The notes under the pieces are model-generated. The model was not told the DNA's origin. It made no database searches and worked only from the letters and a program-made list of their open reading frames with translations. The translations under genes and the position numbers were made by a program. A stretch of DNA of 64,000 nucleotides from Anammoximicrobium sp964645045 (lineage in GTDB: Bacteria; Planctomycetota; Planctomycetia; Pirellulales; Pirellulaceae). Below, piece by piece: positions 45,651-54,552 of this stretch (positions within the stretch are counted from its first letter, which is position 1; every line of letters begins with the position of its first letter). The stretch spans positions 124,001-188,000 of the forward strand of contig CAZXYZ010000001.1 in NCBI GenBank assembly GCA_964645045.1, written 5' to 3'.

Positions 45651-46564
45651 GCCGCCTTAGCCTTTGGCTTCGGCTGGCGCGGCGCGAGTTTCGGGATGTC
45701 GTCGGCCTGGGGAGCCACTTGCGCCAGGTTGGGGGTCACGTCCGCATCGGCGCGGCCCAGCGCCCAATCGAATCCACCCAGGACGAGGCTCTTGACCTTC
45801 GGATTGGTCCAGATGTCCTCCCGGTGGCCGAACGAGGTGTAGTACACCCGCCCCTTGCCGTGCATCCGGGCCCAAGTCGCCGGGAACGGCGGGCGCTGGT
45901 AGCAGTCGTCCACCATCCCTGCGGTTTCCTGCAACAGGATCACGTGCATGTCCTTGGCAAAGTTCTTCAGGGCGTACCATTCCTCCATGAACTTGGATGC
46001 TTCGCCCATGTCCTTGACGCCGGGGAATTTGGGCGAGGTCACGCTCATGGTGGCTTCCTGCTGCCGGCCATGCACGATGAATTCCCCGCCGACCATGGCG
46101 ACGTAGGGGTCGAGTTCCGTCTGCACCTGGTCGCGGCCGCCGGCCGAGTGGAACGTGTCGGCCGCCGAATGGAAGCCGACATAGCCCTTGCCGGATGCGA
46201 TTGCGTCCAGAAACCGCTTCTTGCCATCCGCCGTCATCGGTGGGTTGCCGTATTTGTCCTCTTTCGTGAGATCGCCGCAGGTGTAGAACGCAAACACATC
46301 GTACTTGTCGAGATCTTGGTCGAAGATCCGGCCGTCCTTCGAGCATTCGACATCAAAGCCGGCTTCCTTGCCCCACTCGACCATGATCTTCTCGGAAAAG
46401 CCGAGTTCACTGCCCGCGCGTTTCACCGGGCTGTGCTCGAACCCAACGCTTCGTGTGAAGTACAACACGCGACCCTTCTTGGTCTGGGCCAACAACGGCC
46501 GGGCTCCAAAGGCCGTGCAAGCGGCTGCCGAACCGAGCGTCAAGAGGAAGTTACGACGTTTCAT
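45635..46564 (-). CDS. ThuA domain-containing protein with Tat-type signal
   Basis: 309 residues from ATG 46564, with AAGGAG 9 nt upstream. The N-terminus KRRNFLLTLGSAAACTAFGARP resembles a twin-arginine signal with RR followed by a hydrophobic stretch (only the first residues are RRNF, close to the consensus). The ThuA fold is seen in VLYFTRSVGFEHSPVKRAG, DVFAFYTCGDLTKED, GKGYVGFHSAADTF and VYYTSFGHREDIW. The C-terminal tail is A/K/P rich (PRQPKPKAKAAKRPA), and its end is encoded by the repeat unit. A second ThuA protein in the window; substrate unknown. Confidence 0.9.
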   Translation of the reverse strand: MKRRNFLLTLGSAAACTAFGARPLLAQTKKGRVLYFTRSVGFEHSPVKRAGSELGFSEKIMVEWGKEAGFDVECSKDGRIFDQDLDKYDVFAFYTCGDLTKEDKYGNPPMTADGKKRFLDAIASGKGYVGFHSAADTFHSAGGRDQVQTELDPYVAMVGGEFIVHGRQQEATMSVTSPKFPGVKDMGEASKFMEEWYALKNFAKDMHVILLQETAGMVDDCYQRPPFPATWARMHGKGRVYYTSFGHREDIWTNPKVKSLVLGGFDWALGRADADVTPNLAQVAPQADDIPKLAPRQPKPKAKAAKRPA

Positions 46565-46584
46565 GGCGGGGACTCCTTCAAGAG

Positions 46585-46678
46585 GTGGGAACATGGATGG
46601 CGGACTGCGTTCGCCGCTCCGCGCGGAATGCGGTAAAACAAGAACAGCATACTCCTGCGTTGTCCTTGGTGCCAGTCA
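46585..46678. repeat. 95-bp direct repeat, copy 1
   Basis: Begins GGTGGGAACATGGATGGCGG-like and ends TTGGTGCCAGTCAG. The copy at 58062-58156 matches it at all but about ten positions, in the same orientation. Here it lies just upstream of the ThuA gene start on the opposite strand. Confidence 0.88.
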
Positions 46679-46741
46679 GACCACTTGATCCTACACGGAA
46701 ACTTATGGCGGATTACTTAGCGGCGAATGAAACCACGCCCC

Positions 46742-46788
46742 GGGCAAGCCGTGGGCATTGGCAGGGCCGGGATGCCCACGGCTTGCCC
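46742..46788. repeat. Perfect 17-bp inverted repeat
   Basis: Arms 46742-46758 and 46772-46788 are GGGCAAGCCGTGGGCAT and its exact complement around a 13-nt spacer. It lies in the gap before hsdR. Confidence 0.85.
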
Positions 46789-46841
46789 GTGGGAGCCTCA
46801 CGTTTGCTGCTACAACCGGCCGCCTCCCCTTCCTTTTCTCG

Positions 46842-46877
46842 CCGCCGGGCAGCGGCGGCTCCGCCGCTGCCCGGCGG
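46842..46877. repeat. Perfect 17-bp palindrome, GC-rich hairpin
   Basis: CCGCCGGGCAGCGGCGG at 46842-46858, a 2-nt loop, and the exact complement at 46861-46877. A very stable hairpin, about 265 bp before hsdR. Confidence 0.88.
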
Positions 46878-47141
46878 AGATGGGGTACGATTGGCTCGCT
46901 GACGTAGCAGCGAACGTAACCATCCCACGGGTGCCGGTCTCGGTATCACGGCTTATTTCGAACGGCAGGCTGGGACCGGGCAGGAATGCCCTTCGCAACC
47001 TCCACGCCCCAGCCCCCACCACCAGCGAAAACACGTCGTAAGTCGAATTCTGGTCGTAGCTTGTTGACGAATTGCGGTGTCGATACAATAGGGACTCCCA
47101 CTGCCCACTTTGGGTAAGTGAGGTGCTTGCCGGGAGCAGCC

Positions 47142-49907
47142 ATGACCCCCGAACAAGAATCTCGCCAGGACATCGACCGCCAGCTTGTGCAAACCGGCTG
47201 GATCGTGCAGGACTACCGGGACATGAACATCTCGGCGGGTCCAGGGGTGGCGGTGCGCGAATTCCCGTTGGCGACGGGCAAGGCTGACTACCTGCTGTAC
47301 GTGTATGCCAAGGCGCTCGGCGGCGTGGAAGCCAAGCCCGAAGGTCACACGCTGACCGGGGTCGAGGAGCAGACCGGCAAGTACGCCGTGGGCGTGCCCA
47401 AGGAACTGCCGCATTACGTCCTGCCCCTGCCGTTCACCTACGAATCGACGGGGAAAGTTACCCAGTTCACCAACCGGCTGGACCCGAATCCCCGGAGCCG
47501 GGAGGTCTTCACGTTCCACCGGCCCGAAGAATTGCTGCGGCTGGTCAACCTGGACGCGCAGTTTCGGGGCAAGCTGCAAAACATGCCGCCTTTGGAAACC
47601 GGCAAGCTGTGGCCCATCCAGATCAAGGCGATCCAAAATCTTGAAGCGTCACTGGCGGCTAACCGCCCCCGCGCCGTCATCCAAATGACGATGGGCAGTG
47701 GCAAGACCTTCACCGCTTGCTCGGAAACCTACCGGCTCATCAAGTTTGCCGACGCCGGACGCATCCTGGTCCTGGTGGACCGCAACAACCTGGGACGCCA
47801 GACCTACAACGAGTTCCAGCAGTACGTCAGCCCCTATACCAACTACCGGTTCACCGAGGAATTCAACGTCCAGCACCTGCGCCGCAACACCATTGATCCG
47901 GCCAGCCGGGTCTGCATCACCACGATCCAGCGGCTGTACTCGATGCTCAAGGGCGAAGAAGAACTGGACGAAGAAGCCGAAGAAGGTTCGCTGTTTGAGT
48001 CCGACATCCGGCTGGTCAGGGAGCCGCTGCCGGTCGTTTACAATCCCCGCATTCCCATCGGGACCTTCGATGTCCTGATCGTGGACGAATGCCACCGGTC
48101 GATTTACAACGTCTGGCGGCAAGTGATGGAGTACTTTGACACCTTCATCATCGGACTGACAGCCACCCCCACGGCGCAGACCCTGGGCTTTTTCCACGGC
48201 AACTTGGTGCAGGAATACACCCACGAAGACGCCGTTGCTGACGGAGTGAATGTCGGCTACGACGTCTACCGCATCGCCACCAAGATCACCGCAGGCGGTG
48301 CCACGCTCGCCAGCAAGCCGGGCGTATTCGTTCCCCACCGGGATCGGCGCACCAAGTCGAAAAAATACAAAGAACTGGACGACGACCTGACCTACACCGC
48401 CAATCAGCTTGATCGGGATGTCGTCTCCGAAGGACAAATCCGGCTGGTGGTTCAGACCTTCCGTGACAAGCTGTTCACCGACATCTTCCCCGGCAGAACG
48501 GAAGTCCCCAAGACCCTGGTTTTCGCCAAGAATGACCTGCACGCCGACGACATCGTGAAGATCATCCGTGAAGAATTCGGCAAGGGCAACGACTTCTGCC
48601 AGAAGATCACGTCCAAGACCACCGGCAAGAAGCCCGAAGAATTACTAGCCGAGTTCCGCAACTCGTTCCATCCCCGCATCGCCGTCACCGTGGACATGAT
48701 TGCCACCGGAACCGACGTCAAGCCGCTCGAATGCCTGCTGTTCATGCGGAACATCAATTCGGCGGCGTATTTTGAGCAAATGAAGGGGCGCGGCTCGCGC
48801 GTCGTGGATGCCGACACGCTTCTGGGTGTGACCCCCGACGCCAAACAGAAAACGCATTTCGTCATCGTGGATGCTATCGGCGTTTGTGAGCGTGACAAGA
48901 CGGCCAGCAAACCACTGGACCGCAAGCCCTCCGTGCCGCTCGACAAGATCCTGGATGCCGTGGCGAAGGGGATGGCGACCGCCGACGTGGTTTCGACGCT
49001 GGCGGCGAGGCTGGCTCGCATGGAGCAGGAAATCAGCGAAGAACAGGAGCAGGAAATCGCGGCACAAGCCGGTGGCAAGTCGCTGGCCACCCTTTGTCAC
49101 AAATTGCTGGAAAGCCTCGACCCTGACCAGAACACCGCCGGCGCCGCCGCGGAATTTGGGATTTCCGCAGGCGAGGAACCGACCGAGTACCAAGTCGAGC
49201 AGGTTGAACAGGACGCCATGCGCGAGGCGCTCAAGCCGTTTCATAATCCGAAGCTGCGGGAAACCGTCCTTGCCATCAAGCGGTCCCTGGAGCAGGTGAT
49301 TGACGAAACCACGAAGGACGAGTTGGTTCGCGCCGGGTACGACCCCAAGGGATTGGAAAAAGCCAAGTCCCTGATTACGACCTTCAAGCAGTTCATCGAA
49401 GACAACAAGGACGAAATCGAAGCCATCCAGGTTCTTTACAGTCGCCCGTACCGCGCCGGGCTACGCTATCGGCACGTCAAGGAACTGGCCGCGGCACTCC
49501 AGAAACCACCCCTGTCCCTCAGCCCTATCCGGCTGTGGCAGGCGTACCAAGCGGTCGAACCGCAGGCGGTGAAGGCACCGGGTGGCAAGCAGTTGGTGGA
49601 CGTGATTGCGTTGGTGCGTCACGCCATCGACCCCAACCAGCCGCTATGCCCCATCGGTATGACCGTGGAAGAGCGGTTTCAGCAGTGGATCGCGGACCAG
49701 CAGGCGGCGGGTGCCACGTTCACCAAGGAACAAATGCAGTGGCTTGTGGCGATCAGGGACCACGTTGCCAGCAGCCTCAGCATCGACCAGGACGATTTTG
49801 AATATGCGCCGTTCAGCCAGTTCGGCGGCTTGGGTAAGGCGTATGAGTTGTTTGGCGACAAGCTGCCGCAGATGCTTGAAGAACTGAACGCGAGGTTGGC
49901 GGCATGA
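47142..49907 (+). CDS. hsdR: Type I restriction endonuclease, R subunit
   Basis: 921 residues from ATG 47142, with GGGAG 6 nt upstream. The PD-(D/E)XK nuclease is near the N-terminus: KADYLLYVYAK (Asp about 49) and GGVEAKPEG (E-x-K about 62-64). The SF2 motor follows: MGSGKTFTACSE (Walker A), IVDECHRSIYN (DEAH-type, here DECH), GLTATPTAQT, and KGRGSRVVD (motif VI). The C-terminal part is the EcoEI-type R_C region. It cleaves DNA after ATP-driven translocation when HsdS finds unmodified sites. It overlaps hsdS by 4 nt. Confidence 0.96.
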   Translation: MTPEQESRQDIDRQLVQTGWIVQDYRDMNISAGPGVAVREFPLATGKADYLLYVYAKALGGVEAKPEGHTLTGVEEQTGKYAVGVPKELPHYVLPLPFTYESTGKVTQFTNRLDPNPRSREVFTFHRPEELLRLVNLDAQFRGKLQNMPPLETGKLWPIQIKAIQNLEASLAANRPRAVIQMTMGSGKTFTACSETYRLIKFADAGRILVLVDRNNLGRQTYNEFQQYVSPYTNYRFTEEFNVQHLRRNTIDPASRVCITTIQRLYSMLKGEEELDEEAEEGSLFESDIRLVREPLPVVYNPRIPIGTFDVLIVDECHRSIYNVWRQVMEYFDTFIIGLTATPTAQTLGFFHGNLVQEYTHEDAVADGVNVGYDVYRIATKITAGGATLASKPGVFVPHRDRRTKSKKYKELDDDLTYTANQLDRDVVSEGQIRLVVQTFRDKLFTDIFPGRTEVPKTLVFAKNDLHADDIVKIIREEFGKGNDFCQKITSKTTGKKPEELLAEFRNSFHPRIAVTVDMIATGTDVKPLECLLFMRNINSAAYFEQMKGRGSRVVDADTLLGVTPDAKQKTHFVIVDAIGVCERDKTASKPLDRKPSVPLDKILDAVAKGMATADVVSTLAARLARMEQEISEEQEQEIAAQAGGKSLATLCHKLLESLDPDQNTAGAAAEFGISAGEEPTEYQVEQVEQDAMREALKPFHNPKLRETVLAIKRSLEQVIDETTKDELVRAGYDPKGLEKAKSLITTFKQFIEDNKDEIEAIQVLYSRPYRAGLRYRHVKELAAALQKPPLSLSPIRLWQAYQAVEPQAVKAPGGKQLVDVIALVRHAIDPNQPLCPIGMTVEERFQQWIADQQAAGATFTKEQMQWLVAIRDHVASSLSIDQDDFEYAPFSQFGGLGKAYELFGDKLPQMLEELNARLAA

Positions 49908-51511
49908 GCAGGAGCGGCAAGAAGGAATCTGCTGACCTTGAGACGCGCGGTCTGCCGCCTCTGCCGCACGGGTGGTGCTGGACGACCATTGAGCAGATTG
50001 CCGCCCTGGTGACGAAAGGATCATCACCCGGTTGGCAAGGCTTCGAATACGTTGATGCCGGGATTCTTTTTGTCCGAAGTCAGAATGTCAGATGGGGTAC
50101 TCTCGACCTTTCGGAGAAGGTCTTCCTGCCAGCTGGATTTAACGAGAGCCACAGAAACTCAATCGTGAGGGAGGGAGACATTCTCCTGAACCTCGTCGGG
50201 GCGTCCGTGGGTAGAGCAGCCATAGCAACAAGGGAGCTTGACGGCGCGAACCTCAATCAAGCGGTGGCAATCGTTCGTCTGCCGGATGACGCGATCAGCA
50301 ATAGGCTACTCCTCTATTTCATCCTATCTCCGCATGTGCAGGCCCACATCACCGTAACAAAACAAGACGTAGCCAGGGCGAATTTCAACCTAGACGACGT
50401 TCGGCCTACGCGGGTACCGCTCCCGCCATCGGCAGAACAACGCCGCATCGTCGCCAAGATCGAAGAACTCTTCTCCGACCTCGACGCCGGTGTTGCAGCC
50501 CTTGCGCGAGCCAAAGCCAACCTGAAGCGATACCGCGCCGCCGTGCTCAAAGCGGCCGTCGAGGGCAAGCTGACCGAGGAATGGCGTGCCAAGAATCCGC
50601 CGAAGGAACCCGCCGCCAAGCTGCTGGAACGCATCCTCAAGGAACGCCGCCAGAAGTGGGAAGAGGATCAACTTGCCGCCTACGAAGCCAACGGCAAACA
50701 GCCCCCGAAGAACTGGCGGGACAAGTACCAGGAACCGGCTGGACCGGATACGGCCAACCTTCCAGCCCTGCCGGAAGGTTGGTGTTGGGTGGCGGCTCAA
50801 CAGGTGTCAGAAATCCAGGGAGGCATTCAGAAGCAGCCAAAGCGCGCACCAAAGAACAATGCGTTCCCGTATCTCCGGGTGGCGAATGTTCATAGGGACC
50901 GACTCGATTTGTCCGAGATTTCATATTTCGAGCTCTTTGGTGACGAGCTATCCAAGCTGCGTCTCGAACGTGGCGACCTACTTGTTGTCGAGGGTAACGG
51001 CAGCAAGACAGAGATCGGCCGAAGTGCATTATGGCGGGGGGAAATCGAGAATTGTGTCCATCAGAATCACATAATCCGGGTACGATCCCAAACTGGTTCG
51101 CCGGCGTTCTTGAACATCTATTGGAACTCGCCATTCGGAAACGGGCGGATTATGGAGAAAGCTGCCTCAACGAGCGGCCTCTATACGCTGAGTGTTGCCA
51201 AGGTCTCATCATTGCCAATTCCTCTGCCGTCTGCAGATGAACAAGCCCAGATTTCTACGGAGGTCGAAGAACGGCTTTCCATCTTGGATCAGGCGGTAGT
51301 GATAATTGATTCCAACCTGAAGCGTGCCGCCCGCCTCCGCCAAAGCATCCTCAAGCGAGCCTTCGAGGGCAAGTTGGTCCCGCAAGACCCGACCGACGAG
51401 CCGGCGAGCGAACTTCTCGATCGACTCCGGTCAGCTCGGACTTCCCGGGAGGCCAAGGCCGTGGGACGATCGGCCGCCGGCACTCGAAGCCGTTGTGCCA
51501 ATCGCGTATAA
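49904..51511 (+). CDS. hsdS: Type I restriction-modification specificity subunit
   Basis: 535 residues; the ATG at 49904 overlaps the hsdR stop. Two target recognition domains are visible, each starting with a GLPPLPHGWCW/LPALPEGWCW-type segment (about residues 17 and 257) and each followed by a conserved coiled-coil spacer, AEQRRIVAKIEELFSDLDAG and EQAQISTEVEERLSILDQA. This gives the bipartite DNA recognition typical of type I systems. The C-terminal about 30 residues are R/A/S-rich and unlike other HsdS ends. The next gene begins 22 nt downstream. Confidence 0.95.
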   Translation: MSRSGKKESADLETRGLPPLPHGWCWTTIEQIAALVTKGSSPGWQGFEYVDAGILFVRSQNVRWGTLDLSEKVFLPAGFNESHRNSIVREGDILLNLVGASVGRAAIATRELDGANLNQAVAIVRLPDDAISNRLLLYFILSPHVQAHITVTKQDVARANFNLDDVRPTRVPLPPSAEQRRIVAKIEELFSDLDAGVAALARAKANLKRYRAAVLKAAVEGKLTEEWRAKNPPKEPAAKLLERILKERRQKWEEDQLAAYEANGKQPPKNWRDKYQEPAGPDTANLPALPEGWCWVAAQQVSEIQGGIQKQPKRAPKNNAFPYLRVANVHRDRLDLSEISYFELFGDELSKLRLERGDLLVVEGNGSKTEIGRSALWRGEIENCVHQNHIIRVRSQTGSPAFLNIYWNSPFGNGRIMEKAASTSGLYTLSVAKVSSLPIPLPSADEQAQISTEVEERLSILDQAVVIIDSNLKRAARLRQSILKRAFEGKLVPQDPTDEPASELLDRLRSARTSREAKAVGRSAAGTRSRCANRV

Positions 51512-51533
51512 TCGTCCTGGGGAGGATCGAATC

Positions 51534-52493
51534 ATGAACGCCTTGGTTCAGCAAATCACGTTGCACAGCGACCAGCATTTGGCAGGCAAGTTGCCACCGC
51601 ATCACCTGGGCCTGCTGCTGGCGGAGGTCCCGTTGGCCCTGCGGGCCGCCGTGTCGATGGCACTCCGCAATCGCAGCACCGTCCCCGGGAGGCAGCCCGT
51701 ATGGCTGGATCGGGCCGCGGACGTTCGGTTTGTGCATCATGAAGGTAACGGAAATACGACATTGTTCTTCGAGACGCCCCGCTTGGGCGATGCGGCCAGC
51801 GAAGTCTACCGGCAACAGGAGTTGCCCTGGTTCGCGACACGCCCAGATCCCGAGGACACCGCATTCGACGTGTGGGGGGACATCCTGGACGCCGTGCAGC
51901 AACGGGATGCCGACAGCGAGCGGTACGACAACGCACTCCTCGACCGGATCACCAGATTCCAGCGCGTCTTCGGCAAGCGGAGCCCGTTCATGGAGATTGG
52001 CCTCACCAGCCGGCGATACGGTCCCGAACATCCGGTACGGTTCACTGTCCAGACCGTCGAATCCGCCAAGTCATTACTGGGGAGAACGCCTGCCCCCCAG
52101 CGAGTCCGCCTGGTCGGGCAACTCGACGGCCTCGAAGCCAGCACGCAGCGTTTTTCCCTCTTGCTGGATGGCGGTGAAAAAGTCGTTGGCGTGTTCGCTG
52201 ACGACCAAATCAACGCGATGCAGGAGCTGTGGCGAAAACGCGTGCTGGTGCTCGGCACGGCGATCTACCGGGCGTCCGGCCGTCTGCTGCGAATCGACGC
52301 CGAGGTGGTCAAGCCCGGAGACAACGAGGCATCAGTCTTCACACGGCTGCCCACCCCATCCCAAGCCAAGTTGGATCGGTCCAGGCTGAGGAAACCCCAA
52401 GGGCCACGCTCGGGCATGGCCGCAATCATGGGACAATGGCCCGGCGACGAGTCAGATGAAGTGATCCAACTGGCGTTGGAGCGTCTGTCGTGA
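51534..52493 (+). CDS. Unknown protein encoded inside the type I RM operon ("X"), putative antitoxin-like
   Basis: 319 residues from ATG 51534, with GGGGAGG upstream. I recognise no family. Visible segments are HHLGLLLAEVPLALRAAVSMAL, which looks helical, TPRLGDAASEVYRQQELPWF and a beta-rich middle, VRLVGQLDGLEASTQRFSLL. The C-terminus ends MGQWPGDESDEVIQLALERLS, and such GxWPGDExxEEI tails occur in small antitoxins of PIN toxins. It overlaps the PIN gene by 4 nt (GTGA). Antitoxin or PIN regulator is therefore the leading idea, but its length is unusual. Confidence 0.75.
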   Translation: MNALVQQITLHSDQHLAGKLPPHHLGLLLAEVPLALRAAVSMALRNRSTVPGRQPVWLDRAADVRFVHHEGNGNTTLFFETPRLGDAASEVYRQQELPWFATRPDPEDTAFDVWGDILDAVQQRDADSERYDNALLDRITRFQRVFGKRSPFMEIGLTSRRYGPEHPVRFTVQTVESAKSLLGRTPAPQRVRLVGQLDGLEASTQRFSLLLDGGEKVVGVFADDQINAMQELWRKRVLVLGTAIYRASGRLLRIDAEVVKPGDNEASVFTRLPTPSQAKLDRSRLRKPQGPRSGMAAIMGQWPGDESDEVIQLALERLS

Positions 52494-52930
52494 GCATTCA
52501 GGCTAACGAACTGATTGTCATCGACACCAACGCCCTGATCCACTGGGTGCGGCAAGACGCAACCGGCCATTACCTCTTGCAGCACTTTGGCCTTGAGCAG
52601 CGGATCGAGCGTCCCCTGCTGTCCACCGTGGTGGAAGGCGAAATTCGCGGGCTGGCTCGCTGTTGGAACTGGGGAACGGCCAAGCAGAAGCGATTGGACG
52701 AGATCGTCAGTGAGTTGGTTCGGGTCGATGCGGGGCAACCGGACGTTGTGCGTGGGTACGCGGACTTGTACTACGACGATCAGCAAGGGGGCCACAATAC
52801 GGGGGAAAACGACCTTTGGATCGCTGCCACAGCCAAGGCTACCGGGGCCGTCCTTCTGACTGCTGACCGGGATTTCTCCTGGATGTGTCCGAATCTGATT
52901 CGACTCGAACTCGTGCCGATGAGACCATGA
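52490..52930 (+). CDS. PIN-domain nuclease inside the type I RM operon
   Basis: 146 residues from GTG 52490, which overlaps the stop of the X gene. PIN acidic residues are in place: IVIDTNALIHW (Asp 12), STVVEGEIRGL (Glu near 49), HNTGENDLWIAATA (Asp near 107) and LLTADRDFSWM (Asp about 126). All four match an active VapC-type metal site. Its stop overlaps the hsdM start (ATGA). RNase or toxin activity is expected from the family. Its target and its reason for lying between hsdS and hsdM are unknown. Confidence 0.9.
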   Translation: MSIQANELIVIDTNALIHWVRQDATGHYLLQHFGLEQRIERPLLSTVVEGEIRGLARCWNWGTAKQKRLDEIVSELVRVDAGQPDVVRGYADLYYDDQQGGHNTGENDLWIAATAKATGAVLLTADRDFSWMCPNLIRLELVPMRP

Positions 52931-54414
52931 GCAACACCACCCAACAGATCGTCAACAAAGCCTGGAATTTCGCCCACGTCCTGCGGGACGATGGCTTGAG
53001 TTACATGGCCTACACGGAGCAGATCACGTTCCTGCTGTTTCTGAAAATGGCGGATGAACTGACCAAGCCGCCGTACAACCGCAAGCCCATCGTGCCCCCG
53101 GACCTTGGTTGGCGCAGCCTGTTGGAACGTGACGGCGACGAATTGGAGGTCCATTACCGGCACGTCCTTGAAGAACTGGGAAAGAAGCCGGGGATGCTCG
53201 GCGCGATCTTCAAGAAAGCCCGGCAGGAAATCCAGAACCCCGCCACGCTGCGCCGTCTGATCGTGGACTTGATCGACACCGAAAGCTGGTCGTCCATGCA
53301 GGCGGACGTGAAAGGCGACATCTACGAAGGGCTGCTGGCAAAAAGCGCCGCCGAAAGCCCGAAGGGCGCGGGGCAGTATTTTACTCCCCGTGAACTCATC
53401 AAGGCGATTGTGGATTGCGTGCGGCCCGGACCGGACGACACCGTATGCGATCCGGCTTGTGGCACGGGCGGTTTCCTGCTGGGCGCTCACGATTTCGTCA
53501 TCAACGCCCACGGCAAGGAACTGGACCCCGATCAGAAAAAGCACCTGAAGAAAGGCTTCGTCCACGGCTGGGAACTGGTCCCCAACACCGCCCGGCTGTG
53601 CGTGATGAACCTGTACCTGCACGGCATCGACGCCGATCCCTGCCCCGTCCGCTCCGGCGTGGATTCACTTGCCGCCCACCCCGGCGACCATTTCAGCCTG
53701 GTCCTGACCAATCCGCCGTTCGGCAAGAAGAGCACCATCGCCATCGTGACCGAGGAAGGCGAGTTGGAAAAGGAGGACACCGCCTACGAGCGGCAGGACT
53801 TCTGGACCACCACGAAAAACAAGCAATTAAACTTCCTCCAGCACGTCAAAAACCTGCTCAAGATCAACGGTCGCTGCGCCATCGTGCTGCCCGACAACGT
53901 GCTGTTTGAGGGCGGCGCAGGTGAAACCGTGCGCCGGAACCTGCTCCAGCAATGCGATGTCCACACCCTGCTGCGATTGCCCACCGGCATTTTCTACGCC
54001 CAAGGCGTCAAAGCCAACGTGCTGTTTTTCGATTCCAAGCCCGCCCAGGAAAAACCCTGGACCAAGAAGCTGTGGGTGTATGACCTGCGGACGAACATGC
54101 ACTTCACGTTGAAGACCAACCCGCTCAAACGCGCCGACCTGGACGATTTCGTTGCCTGCTACAACCCCAAGAACCGCCACCGCCGCAAACCGACCTGGAC
54201 CGAGGAAAAGCCCGAAGGTCGCTGGCGATGCTTCGACTACGACGAGATCATCAAACGGGACAAAGCCAACCTGGACATATTCTGGCTTCGCGACGAGAGC
54301 CTTGAAGACAGCGACGATCTCCCCGATCCCGACGTACTGGCGCAGGAGATTGCCGACGATTTGCAGACCGCGTTAGACCAGTTTTCCTCGATTGCCGGGG
54401 CGTTGAGGGAGTAA
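52927..54414 (+). CDS. hsdM: Type I restriction-modification methyltransferase subunit
   Basis: 495 residues from ATG 52927. The HsdM N-terminal helical bundle is followed by GQYFTPRELIKAIVD, AdoMet motif I VCDPACGTGGFLLGAHDF, and catalytic motif IV LTNPPFGKK. The C-terminal region has KLNFLQHVKNL-type segments that contact HsdS. It methylates adenine in the HsdS target. It is last in the R-S-X-PIN-M operon; hsdM is normally adjacent to hsdS, so its position after the inserted pair is unusual. Confidence 0.97.
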   Translation: MSNTTQQIVNKAWNFAHVLRDDGLSYMAYTEQITFLLFLKMADELTKPPYNRKPIVPPDLGWRSLLERDGDELEVHYRHVLEELGKKPGMLGAIFKKARQEIQNPATLRRLIVDLIDTESWSSMQADVKGDIYEGLLAKSAAESPKGAGQYFTPRELIKAIVDCVRPGPDDTVCDPACGTGGFLLGAHDFVINAHGKELDPDQKKHLKKGFVHGWELVPNTARLCVMNLYLHGIDADPCPVRSGVDSLAAHPGDHFSLVLTNPPFGKKSTIAIVTEEGELEKEDTAYERQDFWTTTKNKQLNFLQHVKNLLKINGRCAIVLPDNVLFEGGAGETVRRNLLQQCDVHTLLRLPTGIFYAQGVKANVLFFDSKPAQEKPWTKKLWVYDLRTNMHFTLKTNPLKRADLDDFVACYNPKNRHRRKPTWTEEKPEGRWRCFDYDEIIKRDKANLDIFWLRDESLEDSDDLPDPDVLAQEIADDLQTALDQFSSIAGALRE

Positions 54415-54552
54415 ATCACAGATCGCAACATCCACCCAGCCGACTCGATTTCTCGATCCCATAACTCGCTACAAAAGACCGAATGTCGTACACTGAACCG
54501 AGAAAGCCCTCCCTCACCCATATCGTCGTTCAAGACTAGCATGAGGCTCACA

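Noticed and set aside
46585..46678. The 95-bp direct repeat as phage attachment sites
   Set aside because: No integrase gene is seen between or beside the copies, and the copies differ at about ten places.
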